The position numbers were made by a program, and so were the translations under genes. Positions 25,248 through 34,498 of a stretch of 64,000 nucleotides of DNA are shown here, in pieces (the first letter of the stretch is position 1; each line of letters starts with the position of its first letter). This stretch comes from Flavipsychrobacter sp. GTDB taxonomy: Bacteria; Bacteroidota; Bacteroidia; Chitinophagales; Chitinophagaceae. The DNA is taken from assembly GCA_017849575.1 (NCBI GenBank), contig JAFIGV010000003.1, positions 1 to 64,000 of the forward strand, given 5' to 3'. The notes below the pieces were generated by a model. The model was given only the letters and a program-made list of their open reading frames with translations, searched no databases and was not told the origin of the DNA.

Positions 25248-26648
25248 ATGCGCTTTTTCCCGATTCTTGTCTTCCTGCTCTTCTCGCTTAGTTCGCTGGC
25301 GCAGCAAACCGCCTCCAACCGTGCCGAACTGGAAAAAAGGAGAGAATCTCTTTTGCAGTCGATCAAAGAAACGCAGGATCAGCTCGAAGCCACCAAAAAG
25401 GACAAAAAAGCATCACTTTCACAACTCCGCGCGCTGCAAAGCAAACTGGCTGAGCGCCAGAAGCTGATCAGCAATATCAACCAGGAAATTGGCGCCATCA
25501 ACAAAGACATTCAGTATTCTGCCAAAGAAATATCAGATCTGCAACGCAAGCTGGGCACGCTGAAAGTGCGCTATGCACAATCGGTGCGCTACGCGTATAA
25601 ACACCGCAGCTCCTACAGCATGATTGCGTTCCTGTTTTCATCCTCCGACTTTAATCAGGCTATACGCAGGCTAAAGTACCTGAAGAAATATCGCGACTAT
25701 CGTAAAGAGCAGGCCGAACAGATACGAGTGACCCACAAACAGATAGAGCACAAAATCAACGTGCTGAACACGGTGAAATCGCAGAAAGATGTGTTGCGGA
25801 TGGCACAGGAACAGCAGAAACAGGAAGTGCAGAAAGAAGCGAATGAAACTAACAAGGTAGTGCGCGAGCTGAAGGGAAGGGAAAAAGAACTGTCTGCATC
25901 CATTGCAAAAAACCAACGTTCTCTTCGCCAGTTGGAAAGAACGATACAGAATCTGATTCAGCGAGAGATAGAACTGGCCCGGCGCAAAGCAGAAGAAGAG
26001 GAAAGAAAACGGAGAGAAGAAGAGCGAAAGCGTTTGGCAGCGGCAGAAAACAACCGGGGAGCTAATGGCATTGCGATCAATGGCAGCAGCACTGGTAATG
26101 CTCCCGGCAATACCAAAGAAACTCCTTCGAAGCCCACGGTGACGACTACAGCCAGCAGACCGGTGGCAGCTAATGTTAGCCGCCCTTCCTACAGCCTGAG
26201 TCTTACGCCCGAAGTGGCAGAACTCTCTAATAATTTCGAAAGCAACCGCGGAAAACTTCCCTGGCCCGTAGAAAAAGGCTTTATTGCAGAGCGGTTCGGA
26301 ATTAATAAACATCCGGTTTACAATATTGAAACAGAGAACAGCGGTATAGAAATCCAAACTGCTCCAAATGCCGGTGCCCGTGCGGTGTTTAGCGGTACGG
26401 TCAAAACAATTTTCAATGTTCCCGGTATGGGGCAGTGTATTTTGGTGGATCACGGACGTTTCTTCACCGTGTATTCGCGACTGGCATCTGTATCTGTTCA
26501 AAAAGGGCAAACCATTGCTATGAAACAAAATATCGGCAGTGTGATGGCCAATGAAAATGGCGAATACCTGATGCACTTCGAACTGTGGAAGGTGAATGCC
26601 AACGATAAATCTTCGGCTCAAAACCCAGAAGCCTGGATTGCCCGGTAA
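25248..26648 (+). CDS. EnvC-like murein hydrolase activator (M23 fold)
   Basis: This 466-residue exported protein has a signal peptide (about 1-19, LVFLLFSLSSLAQQ). A long coiled coil covers about residues 20-270 (repeated Lys/Glu/Gln heptads, RKAEEEERKRREEERKR). A Ser/Thr/Pro linker follows, then a C-terminal LytM/M23 domain (about 345-466). The zinc ligands look damaged: the usual HxGxD reads NSGIEI, and HxH reads LMHFEL. This resembles E. coli EnvC, which is not itself a hydrolase but activates amidases at the septum. The ATG at 25248 is chosen for its signal peptide. Confidence 0.88.
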   Translation: MRFFPILVFLLFSLSSLAQQTASNRAELEKRRESLLQSIKETQDQLEATKKDKKASLSQLRALQSKLAERQKLISNINQEIGAINKDIQYSAKEISDLQRKLGTLKVRYAQSVRYAYKHRSSYSMIAFLFSSSDFNQAIRRLKYLKKYRDYRKEQAEQIRVTHKQIEHKINVLNTVKSQKDVLRMAQEQQKQEVQKEANETNKVVRELKGREKELSASIAKNQRSLRQLERTIQNLIQREIELARRKAEEEERKRREEERKRLAAAENNRGANGIAINGSSTGNAPGNTKETPSKPTVTTTASRPVAANVSRPSYSLSLTPEVAELSNNFESNRGKLPWPVEKGFIAERFGINKHPVYNIETENSGIEIQTAPNAGARAVFSGTVKTIFNVPGMGQCILVDHGRFFTVYSRLASVSVQKGQTIAMKQNIGSVMANENGEYLMHFELWKVNANDKSSAQNPEAWIAR

Positions 26649-26703
26649 CAGGGTACTTTCCCATGAATCTATTGTCGTAAACTTGCTGAGATTTTCTGCT
26701 GTG

Positions 26704-29199
26704 ATGGTAAGTATTGAGCAATTTTGTAGCTGGTGCGGTGGCAGTTGGCTTTGTTTTCATCAGGATCTTTCAATCGAAGAACTGGCTATCGACAGCCGTC
26801 GCATCACCCGACCTCCTCAGGCATTATTTATCGCACTTCCTGCTGCCCGTCGAAACGGGCACGACTTTATCGCTGCAGCCTATGAGAAAGGTGTACGCAA
26901 TTTTCTTATTCAGCAACCGGTGAACACCGCTTCCTATCCTGCGGCCAATTTCATCCTGGTAAAGGACACACTGGCGGCACTGCAAACAGCCATGGCCCAT
27001 TATCGCGACCGGTTTCAGATACCTGTCATCGGCATTACCGGCAGCAACGGAAAGACCATCGTTAAGGAATGGCTGTTTCAATTGCTGGGCGAGCAGTACA
27101 ATATTGTACGCAGTCCTAAAAGTTATAATTCCCAGATTGGCGTACCGCTTTCTGTTTGGCTCATGGAGCCCGACAACGATCTTGCCATTTTCGAAGCCGG
27201 CATATCCCAACCGGGAGAGATGGATAAACTTCAAAAGATAATCCGGCCTACACTGGGCGTTTTTACCAACATTGGTGAAGCCCATAGTGAAGGCTTTCTG
27301 AGCCGGCGGCAAAAAGTAAGTGAAAAGCTCATGCTTTTTAAAAAAGCAAAACAGCTTATTTATTGTGCCGACCATACGGAAATCCATGAAGTGGTAGCTC
27401 AGTTTCTCGATCAGCATAAAGGAGAGGCACTACCTGAAATTTTTACCTGGTCGCAAAAACAGAGCGCAGATCTCAGCATTCTGCACATCGTTACCACGCA
27501 CAACAGCGCCAGTATTGATGCGCAATATCGGGATGAACGCATTTCCATCACCATTCCCTTCAACGATCCTGCGTCGGTAGAAAACGCTATTCATTGCTGG
27601 TGTGTGCTCCTGAACCTCAAGGTTCCGCAGAAGACCATCGCCATCAGGATGCTCAGCCTGCATCCGGTAGCCATGCGCCTGGAACTCAGGCAGGGTATCA
27701 ACGAGTGCACGATCATCAACGACACTTATAATTCCGACCTCACTTCGCTGCAAATAGCGCTCGATTTTTTACAGCAGCAAAAGCAACACACCAAACATAC
27801 GGTCATCCTCTCGGATATGCTCCAAATGGGGAAACCGGATGCAGAACTGTATGAAGAGGTGGCCGAACTGGTGGGCCGAAAACATATACAGCGCTTCATC
27901 GGTGTGGGGCCTGCGTTGTACAGGCACCGTTCTTTTTTCCGCAGCAACAAAAAACTACGAAGTGTGTTTTTCAAAAGTGCAGAAGAACTGCTTCAAAAAT
28001 TTCATCTTCTGAGTTTCGACCATGAAGCCGTGCTACTCAAAGGCGCGAGGACATTTCGCTTCGAAAAGATCGGCAGGCTGCTGGAACAAAAAATTCATCA
28101 AACCGTTTTATCCATCAATCTTTCTGCGCTCACACACAACCTTAATACTTTCCGCAGCAGGCTCAGACCTGGCGTAAAGACAATGGCAATGGTCAAAGCT
28201 TTTTCTTACGGCAGCGGAAGCTATGAGATCGCACATCTCCTGCAATTCTCCGGAGTAGATTATCTCACGGTGGCTTATACCGATGAGGGAATCGCTCTGC
28301 GCAAAGCCGGCATCACTATGCCTATCATGGTTATGAGTCCGGATGTAATGTCGTTCGATAGAATGATCGCGTGGAAACTGGAGCCCGAAATATATAACCT
28401 TAGGTCGCTGCAAAGTTTTCTGGACATGGCAAAAACCCTGCAGGTGGCGGAATATCCGGTACACATAAAGCTGGATACCGGAATGCACCGGCTTGGCTTT
28501 GTAGAAGAAGAGATCGCTGCGCTGACCGCACATTTGCAACAAACCTCGCTGATAAAAGTAGCCAGCATTTTCAGTCATCTTGCCGCAAGCGAGGATGCAG
28601 GCTTCGATGAATTTACTGAGTTGCAGGCACAACGGTTTCGCAACATGTCGTTGGAAATATCGGGGGCTATCGGTTACGAGCCCTTAATGCATCTCTGCAA
28701 CAGTGCTGCAATAGCCCGGCATCCTTCGCTGCACTTCGACATGGTGCGGCTGGGACTCGGCTTGTATGGTATTGACGGCAGTGGGGCGCTGCAACAATCG
28801 CTGAAACAAATCAGTACACTCAAAACGACGGTAGCCCAGATAAAAAATGTAGCTGCCGGCGAAACGGTGGGCTATGGTCGCCGCGGTCGCTTAGATACCG
28901 ACAGTACAATAGCAACCATCTCTATTGGTTATGCCGACGGATATCCGCGCGCGCTGGGCAATGGTAAAGCGCATGTGTTGATTCATGGGCAGCAAGCGCC
29001 TTTGGTGGGTTCGGTATGTATGGATATGTGCATGGTAGATGTAACGCATATACCCGAGGCAGCGGAAGGCGATGAAGTAATTGTCTTTGGCCCGGAACTA
29101 CCGGTGACGCGGCTGGCAGAATGGGCAGAAACCATTTCTTATGAAATAATGACCGGTATTTCTCAACGAGTGAAAAGAGTGTACATGAACGAAGACTGA
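26704..29199 (+). CDS. murF-alr: Bifunctional MurF-alanine racemase
   Basis: This 831-residue fusion joins two steps of wall building. Residues 1 to about 455 are MurF, which adds D-Ala-D-Ala to UDP-MurNAc-tripeptide; the ATP loop is GITGSNGKTIVKEW, followed by NSQIGVPLSVW and the Mur ligase C-terminal domain. Residues about 465-831 are alanine racemase: MVKAFSYGSG holds the PLP lysine, HIKLDTGMHRLGF and VRLGLGLYGID follow, and the Tyr base lies in SIGYADGYPR with VCMDMCMVDVT after it. The fusion is well known in Bacteroidota. The start at 26704 is chosen since the earlier ATG overlaps the EnvC-like gene and reads nothing MurF-like. Confidence 0.95.
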   Translation: MVSIEQFCSWCGGSWLCFHQDLSIEELAIDSRRITRPPQALFIALPAARRNGHDFIAAAYEKGVRNFLIQQPVNTASYPAANFILVKDTLAALQTAMAHYRDRFQIPVIGITGSNGKTIVKEWLFQLLGEQYNIVRSPKSYNSQIGVPLSVWLMEPDNDLAIFEAGISQPGEMDKLQKIIRPTLGVFTNIGEAHSEGFLSRRQKVSEKLMLFKKAKQLIYCADHTEIHEVVAQFLDQHKGEALPEIFTWSQKQSADLSILHIVTTHNSASIDAQYRDERISITIPFNDPASVENAIHCWCVLLNLKVPQKTIAIRMLSLHPVAMRLELRQGINECTIINDTYNSDLTSLQIALDFLQQQKQHTKHTVILSDMLQMGKPDAELYEEVAELVGRKHIQRFIGVGPALYRHRSFFRSNKKLRSVFFKSAEELLQKFHLLSFDHEAVLLKGARTFRFEKIGRLLEQKIHQTVLSINLSALTHNLNTFRSRLRPGVKTMAMVKAFSYGSGSYEIAHLLQFSGVDYLTVAYTDEGIALRKAGITMPIMVMSPDVMSFDRMIAWKLEPEIYNLRSLQSFLDMAKTLQVAEYPVHIKLDTGMHRLGFVEEEIAALTAHLQQTSLIKVASIFSHLAASEDAGFDEFTELQAQRFRNMSLEISGAIGYEPLMHLCNSAAIARHPSLHFDMVRLGLGLYGIDGSGALQQSLKQISTLKTTVAQIKNVAAGETVGYGRRGRLDTDSTIATISIGYADGYPRALGNGKAHVLIHGQQAPLVGSVCMDMCMVDVTHIPEAAEGDEVIVFGPELPVTRLAEWAETISYEIMTGISQRVKRVYMNED

Positions 29200-29291
29200 T
29201 TAAAAAAAGTTTTTTAAAACCTCTCCGCTGGCATTAAATTTTTATAAACAATAGAGCAAAGCCTCTATGAGCACCTTACACGTTGAGAATT

Positions 29292-29320
29292 GCAGGACCA
29301 CCCGTCCTGCATATTTTTTT
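29292..29320 (+). terminator. Rho-independent terminator
   Basis: A 7-bp stem (GCAGGAC with GTCCTGC, loop CACCC) is followed by ATA and seven T. It lies about 90 bases after the murF-alr stop. Confidence 0.8.
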
Positions 29321-29419
29321 GCAGAAGCAGCGAACTGAGCAAGGTCAGCAGTTGAGTTGACGACTGTCATAAATCACGTTTTTCATTACTTCTACTATTG
29401 CCCAAAGAAAAATTGCATC

Positions 29420-30592
29420 ATGCCTTTTTATCATTCTTTGGGAAACGTGCCAGACAAACGTCACGTAGTCTTTCGTCAGCCAAACGGTAAATTATATCAG
29501 GAAGAATTAGTGGGAACGCAGGGCTTCAGCAGCCTCTCTTCATTGGTCTATCACCTTCATCCTCCAACCTGTGTACGACAAAAGGACAAACCCTATTCTG
29601 TAAAACCAAAGATCGCGCTGCAGGAAAGTCTTGACGCGATGAGCTTTAAAGGCTTCGAAGTACCGCCAACGGAAGATTATCTGCAAAGCAGAAAAGTGCT
29701 GTTTGTAAACGGTTCGCTGAATGTGGGTCTTGCAGCCCCGATGAAATCAACGCCCTACTTTTTTAAGAATGCCGATGCCGATGAAATGATCTTCGTCCAT
29801 AAAGGCAGCGGTACCGTACACACAATGTATGGACAATTGAAGTTTAAGTACGGCGACTATATCGTGATTCCGCGCGGCACTGTGTATAAAATTGATTTCG
29901 ACACTACCGACAACCGGCTGCTCTTTATCGAAGCCTTCAGCCCCATCTTCACACCCAAAAGGTATCGCAACGAATTTGGTCAGTTGCTGGAACATTCGCC
30001 TTTCTGCGAGCGCGACATTAAGCGCCCCACCGACCTGCAGACTATTGACGAAAAAGGTGAGTTTGACATCCTGATCAAGAAAAAAGGAATGATCTATCCT
30101 TACACTTACCTCTACCATCCGTTTGATGTAGTGGGATGGGATGGCTATCATTATCCTTATACTTTTTCCATTTTCAACTTCGAGCCCATTACCGGTCGCG
30201 TACACATGCCGCCGCCTATCCACCAGACCTTCGAGAATGCCGGCTTTGTTGTGTGCTCCTTCGTGCCGCGCCTATACGACTATCATCCCGATGCCATACC
30301 TGCCCCATATCACCACAGCAATATTGATGCGGATGAAATTCTTTATTACGTGGACGGTGATTTTATGAGCCGCAACAATATTCAGAAAGGACAGCTCACC
30401 CTTCACCCGGGCGGCATACCCCATGGTCCGCACCCGGGTGCTATAGAACGGAGCATTGGCAAAAAAGAAACGGAAGAGCTGGCAGTGATGATAGATCCTT
30501 TTGCGCCGGTCATGATCACCGAAGAAGCGCTGAAGATAGAAGTAAAAGATTATTATATGAGCTGGCTGTCGGAAGAAGAATTAATAAGCTAA
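29420..30592 (+). CDS. hmgA: Homogentisate 1,2-dioxygenase
   Basis: This 390-residue non-haem Fe(II) enzyme opens the ring of homogentisate to maleylacetoacetate. MPFYHSLGNVPDKRHVVFRQPNG is the conserved start, and ATG 29420 fits it. The cupin core has HKGSGTVHTMYG and FKYGDYIVIPRGTVYKI. The C-terminal iron-site region has HHSNIDADEILYYVDGDF and HPGGIPHGPH. Together with the next gene it covers two consecutive steps of tyrosine breakdown. Fumarylacetoacetase is not in the window. Confidence 0.94.
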   Translation: MPFYHSLGNVPDKRHVVFRQPNGKLYQEELVGTQGFSSLSSLVYHLHPPTCVRQKDKPYSVKPKIALQESLDAMSFKGFEVPPTEDYLQSRKVLFVNGSLNVGLAAPMKSTPYFFKNADADEMIFVHKGSGTVHTMYGQLKFKYGDYIVIPRGTVYKIDFDTTDNRLLFIEAFSPIFTPKRYRNEFGQLLEHSPFCERDIKRPTDLQTIDEKGEFDILIKKKGMIYPYTYLYHPFDVVGWDGYHYPYTFSIFNFEPITGRVHMPPPIHQTFENAGFVVCSFVPRLYDYHPDAIPAPYHHSNIDADEILYYVDGDFMSRNNIQKGQLTLHPGGIPHGPHPGAIERSIGKKETEELAVMIDPFAPVMITEEALKIEVKDYYMSWLSEEELIS

Positions 30593-30661
30593 GACCATCA
30601 ATATCATAATCGCCTGCGGGCTTATCAACCATAATTATTCATCCTTCAAAAACTGAAACAG

Positions 30662-31819
30662 ATGGACACTACAACTTTAAAAGACGTAACAAATTATAAT
30701 TACGGACTCGAAAAGATTTTCGAAAAAGCAGAAGATTTTCTGCCGATCAATGGTACAGACTACATTGAGCTGTATGTGGGCAATGCCAAGCAGGCAGCGC
30801 ATTTTTACAAGACTGCCTTCGGCTTTCAATCGCTGGCATATGCCGGATTGGAAACAGGTTTGCGCGATCGTGTTTCTTACGTGCTGGTTCAGGATAAAAT
30901 CCGGTTGGTGCTGACCACTCCGCTGAATTCCAACAATCCTATCTCAGACCATATCAAAAAACATGGCGACGGCATTAAAGTGATAGCACTATGGGTGGAC
31001 GATGCCGTGAAAGCTTATGAAGAAACAACAAAGCGCGGTGCGAAAAGCTATTTCGAACCTGTAGTTGAATCTGATGAATATGGCGACATCATTCGCGCAG
31101 GCATACATACTTATGGCGAAACCGTGCACATTTTCGTAGAAAGAAAGAACTACAACGGCGTCTTTATGCCCGGCTTTGTAAAATGGGAATCCGAATACAA
31201 CCCAGGCTGGACGGGACTGAAATATGTGGATCATATGGTGGGCAATGTTGAGCTGGGAGGCATGAACAAATGGGCAGATTTCTATGCTCGTGTAATGGGA
31301 TTTGCCAACCTGATCACCTTTGACGATAAGGATATTTCTACCCAATACACAGCGTTGATGAGCAAGGTGATGACCAACGGAAACGGACGCATCAAATTCC
31401 CGATCAACGAGCCTGCGCACGGATTGAAGAAGAGCCAGGTGGAGGAATATCTTGATTTCTATGAAGGACCAGGATGCCAGCATATTGCTGTTGCTACAGA
31501 CGATATTGTGTTCACCGTTTCCGAAATGCGCAAGCGTGGTGTGGAATTCCTGCATGTGCCCGGCACATACTACGATACGGTTGCCGATCGTGTGGGTGAA
31601 ATTGCAGAAGACCTCAACATATTGAAGAGTCTCGGCATTATGGTGGATCGCGATGAAGAAGGCTATTTGCTGCAAATATTCACCAAGCCTGTAGAAGACC
31701 GTCCGACACTCTTTTTCGAAATCATTCAACGCAAAGGTGCAAGATCATTTGGCAAAGGAAATTTTCAGGCACTTTTTGAAAGCATAGAAGCAGAACAGGC
31801 AAGGAGGGGAACGCTTTGA
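30662..31819 (+). CDS. hppD: 4-hydroxyphenylpyruvate dioxygenase
   Basis: This 385-residue enzyme turns 4-hydroxyphenylpyruvate into homogentisate, the substrate of the preceding HmgA. Two vicinal-oxygen-chelate domains are visible: residues about 25-165 (NGTDYIELYVGNAKQAAHFYK) and about 185-370. The iron ligands are in order: His in YVDHMVGNV, His in GCQHIAVATDD and Glu in FFEIIQRKG. The conserved GFGKGNFQ-like C-terminal helix reads SFGKGNFQALFESIE. It lies 69 bases behind hmgA and ahead of the paa genes. Confidence 0.96.
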   Translation: MDTTTLKDVTNYNYGLEKIFEKAEDFLPINGTDYIELYVGNAKQAAHFYKTAFGFQSLAYAGLETGLRDRVSYVLVQDKIRLVLTTPLNSNNPISDHIKKHGDGIKVIALWVDDAVKAYEETTKRGAKSYFEPVVESDEYGDIIRAGIHTYGETVHIFVERKNYNGVFMPGFVKWESEYNPGWTGLKYVDHMVGNVELGGMNKWADFYARVMGFANLITFDDKDISTQYTALMSKVMTNGNGRIKFPINEPAHGLKKSQVEEYLDFYEGPGCQHIAVATDDIVFTVSEMRKRGVEFLHVPGTYYDTVADRVGEIAEDLNILKSLGIMVDRDEEGYLLQIFTKPVEDRPTLFFEIIQRKGARSFGKGNFQALFESIEAEQARRGTL

Positions 31820-31820
31820 G

Positions 31821-31868
31821 AATGTGCTAATGTGCTAATGTGCTGATGTGCTGATGTGCCGATGTGCC
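31821..31868. repeat. Octamer tandem repeat (AATGTGCT/GATGTGCC)
   Basis: Six tandem 8-bp units follow directly on the hppD stop: AATGTGCT three times, GATGTGCT once and GATGTGCC twice. No stem or coding function is seen. Confidence 0.85.
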
Positions 31869-31920
31869 GATGGAATAGTGACCCGAAATTTCAATAATTG
31901 AATTAGTAAACAATATTCGA

Positions 31921-32865
31921 ATGGAAAACATTGCAACTACGCCAAAGGATGAACAACGCCTGGCGAAATTTGAAGAGTGGGTGCAGAGCGGCGAAGCCAT
32001 AGAGCCGCGCGACTGGATGCCGGAAGCCTACCGCAAACATTTGATACGGCAGATTTCCCAGCATGCACACTCGGAAGTAATAGGAATGCAGCCGGAAGGC
32101 AACTGGGTGACACGCGCCCCATCGCTGCGCGCCAAGCAAATACTACTGGCAAAAATTCAGGATGAAGGCGGTCATGGTCTGTATCTCTACAGCGCAGCCG
32201 AAACACTCGGCATCACACGCGATGAGATGATCGAACAACTGCATGCGGGCAAAGCCAAATATTCTAACATCTTCAACTACCCCACGCTCAACTGGGCAGA
32301 CATTGGTGCTATTGGCTGGCTGGTGGATGGAGCTGCCATCGTGAATCAGGTATCGCTGCAACGCACTTCCTTCGCGCCTTATAGTAGAGCCATGGTGCGC
32401 ATTTGCAAAGAAGAAAGTTTCCATCAGCGTCAGGGTTATGAGATCATGGCAAAGATGATGGCAGGCACAGAAGCGCAACGCGAAATGGCACAGGATGCTA
32501 TGAACCGCTGGTGGTGGCCCTCGCTGATGATGTTCGGTCCGCACGATGGCGATTCACCGCACTCTGCAGATGCATTCCGCTGGAAAATTAAAAGGCAGAC
32601 CAACGATGAACTTCGCCAAAAATTTATTGACAAAACAGTGCCGCAGGCAGAGCTGATAGGATTGACCGTGCCCGACCCGGATATGAAATGGAATGAAGAA
32701 AAGCAGAGCTACGATCATGGTCGTATCAACTGGGAAGAATTTTACCGGGTGATCAACGGACACGGACCCTGCAACAAACAACGCATGGACCATCACAAAA
32801 AAGTACATGCCGACGGCGCCTGGGTGCGCGAAGCTGCAGAAGCCTACAGAGCAAAAATGAAATAG
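31921..32865 (+). CDS. paaA: Phenylacetyl-CoA epoxidase subunit PaaA
   Basis: This 314-residue catalytic subunit of the multicomponent di-iron monooxygenase makes the 1,2-epoxide of phenylacetyl-CoA. The ferritin-like helices carry the iron ligands: Glu-xx-His in [17 protein letters not shown] and [21 protein letters not shown]-like residues ([33 protein letters not shown], in part) match PaaA. Its partners PaaB, PaaC and PaaD follow in order. The gene is preceded by the octamer repeat and not by an obvious promoter. Confidence 0.96.
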   Translation: MENIATTPKDEQRLAKFEEWVQSGEAIEPRDWMPEAYRKHLIRQISQHAHSEVIGMQPEGNWVTRAPSLRAKQILLAKIQDEGGHGLYLYSAAETLGITRDEMIEQLHAGKAKYSNIFNYPTLNWADIGAIGWLVDGAAIVNQVSLQRTSFAPYSRAMVRICKEESFHQRQGYEIMAKMMAGTEAQREMAQDAMNRWWWPSLMMFGPHDGDSPHSADAFRWKIKRQTNDELRQKFIDKTVPQAELIGLTVPDPDMKWNEEKQSYDHGRINWEEFYRVINGHGPCNKQRMDHHKKVHADGAWVREAAEAYRAKMK

Positions 32866-32919
32866 CTCAAGTATAGGTCCATTTCAGTAAATCAGTAGAA
32901 ACAACTAAAAATATCAAGC

Positions 32920-33210
32920 ATGTCACAAGACAATCAATTTCCAAGCTGGGAGGTCTTTATGCAAAGCCGCCCCGGCGCCAACTTCATTCATCAGGGTAGC
33001 ATCCATGCATCTGATAAGAAGATGGCGATACAAAATGCACGCGATACCTACAGCAGACGAGGAGAAGGCACCAGCATATGGGTAGTACCCACAGAAGCGA
33101 TTGCGGCATCCACTACAGAAGATGCGGATATGCTCTTCGATCCTGCAAACGATAAGATCTATCGCCTGCCTACATTTTATACCATGCCGGAAGGCGCAAA
33201 ACATATCTAA
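32920..33210 (+). CDS. paaB: Phenylacetyl-CoA epoxidase subunit PaaB
   Basis: This 96-residue small subunit bridges PaaAC pairs in the known complex. WEVFMQSRPGANFIHQGSIH and DTYSRRGEGTSIWVVPT match PaaB over its full length. It starts 54 bases behind paaA and ends two bases before paaC, consistent with one transcript. Confidence 0.95.
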   Translation: MSQDNQFPSWEVFMQSRPGANFIHQGSIHASDKKMAIQNARDTYSRRGEGTSIWVVPTEAIAASTTEDADMLFDPANDKIYRLPTFYTMPEGAKHI

Positions 33211-33212
33211 CC

Positions 33213-33971
33213 ATGACACAACAGGAAGCTTTATTCAAATACCTGCTGCGCTGGGGCGACAATGCGCTCATTCTTTCCCATCGCCTTTCAGAATGGTGCA
33301 GCTACGCACCCTTTATAGAAGAAGACCTGGCGCTCACCAACTTTGCGCTGGATATGATTGGAAGAGCACAGGCATTACTAAAATATGCGGGTGAAGTAGA
33401 AGGCAAGGGAAACACAGAAGACCTGCTGGCTTATCGCCGCAGTGAACGGCAGTATTACAACAATCTGTTGATGGAGCAGCCCAATGGAGATTTCGGCGTA
33501 ACGATGGTGCGGCAATTGTTCATTTCGGCTTTCGAAAAAGATTTGTTTACAGAATTGCAAAACAGCCGCGACACTACGCTTGCCGCCATTGCAGCCAAGA
33601 CGCTAAAAGAAGTGCGTTACCATCTGGAACATGCCGCCAACTGGGTCATCCGCCTGGGCAATGGCACAGATGAAAGCCATGAGCGTGTGCAGAAAGCAGT
33701 GAATGATCTCTGGATGTTTACCGGCGAATTGTTTGAAATGGATGAAGTGGATCGCCAACTGCTTTCCGATGGCATTGCGGTAGATATCAGCAGGATGCAG
33801 GAGCGATGGACCGGATACATTAATGATGTGCTGCAGGTGGCTACCTTGCAAAAGCCGCAGGACGAGTTTATGCAGACGGGAAGCCGCAACGGCATACATA
33901 CAGAACACCTGGGACATTTGCTCAGCGAAATGCAATACCTGCAACGCGCTTATCCTGATGCACAATGGTAA
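33213..33971 (+). CDS. paaC: Phenylacetyl-CoA epoxidase subunit PaaC
   Basis: This 252-residue structural subunit is a ferritin-like partner of PaaA. YLLRWGDNALILSHRLSEWC and LALTNFALDMIGRAQALLKYA are the conserved N-terminal helices; RYHLEHAANWVIRLGNGTDESHER is the central one. It overlaps paaD by seven bases. Confidence 0.95.
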   Translation: MTQQEALFKYLLRWGDNALILSHRLSEWCSYAPFIEEDLALTNFALDMIGRAQALLKYAGEVEGKGNTEDLLAYRRSERQYYNNLLMEQPNGDFGVTMVRQLFISAFEKDLFTELQNSRDTTLAAIAAKTLKEVRYHLEHAANWVIRLGNGTDESHERVQKAVNDLWMFTGELFEMDEVDRQLLSDGIAVDISRMQERWTGYINDVLQVATLQKPQDEFMQTGSRNGIHTEHLGHLLSEMQYLQRAYPDAQW

Positions 33972-34459
33972 CAACCACAGCATACGACAGAGAGCAGATT
34001 CTGGATTTGCTTTCTGCCATTGCCGATCCTGAAATTCCGGTCGTGACCATTCAGGAAATAGGGATGCTCCGCGATGTAGTAGTAAGTGATCAGGGTGTGG
34101 AAGTAATACTCACACCTACTTACACCGGTTGTCCGGCTATGGGCATCATCGAAGCCGATATAAAGGCAACGTTGGAAACTCATGGTATTGCACCGGTGAG
34201 TGTAAAGATGATTTACGACCCCGCCTGGAGTACCGACTGGATGAGTGACGGAGCCAAAGAAAAAATGCGCAGGTATGGTATTGCTCCGCCTGCGCATTCT
34301 TCCTGCGGCGATATTGCTGCAGCAGAAAGGCAAGTAGCCTGTCCACGCTGCGGCTCCCAAAATACGGAAACCATCAGCCGGTTTGGTGCCACCGCCTGTA
34401 AAGCATTATACCGATGCCTCGACTGTAAAGAGCCGTTTGAGTATTTCAAGTGCCATTGA
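33965..34459 (+). CDS. paaD: PaaD, assembly factor of the phenylacetyl-CoA epoxidase
   Basis: This 164-residue protein has a MIP18/DUF59 domain (about 8-95: LLSAIADPEIPVVTIQEIGML, PTYTGCPAMGIIEADI) and a zinc-ribbon C terminus (CPRCGSQNT and YRCLDCKEPF). PaaD is thought to help insert iron or an Fe-S cluster into the epoxidase system. The reductase gene paaE that normally follows is absent; the next gene is on the other strand. Confidence 0.93.
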   Translation: MVTTTAYDREQILDLLSAIADPEIPVVTIQEIGMLRDVVVSDQGVEVILTPTYTGCPAMGIIEADIKATLETHGIAPVSVKMIYDPAWSTDWMSDGAKEKMRRYGIAPPAHSSCGDIAAAERQVACPRCGSQNTETISRFGATACKALYRCLDCKEPFEYFKCH

Positions 34460-34498
34460 GAAGGCCGCCTGCTGCGTTACCAGGGATGATCGAGCTGA

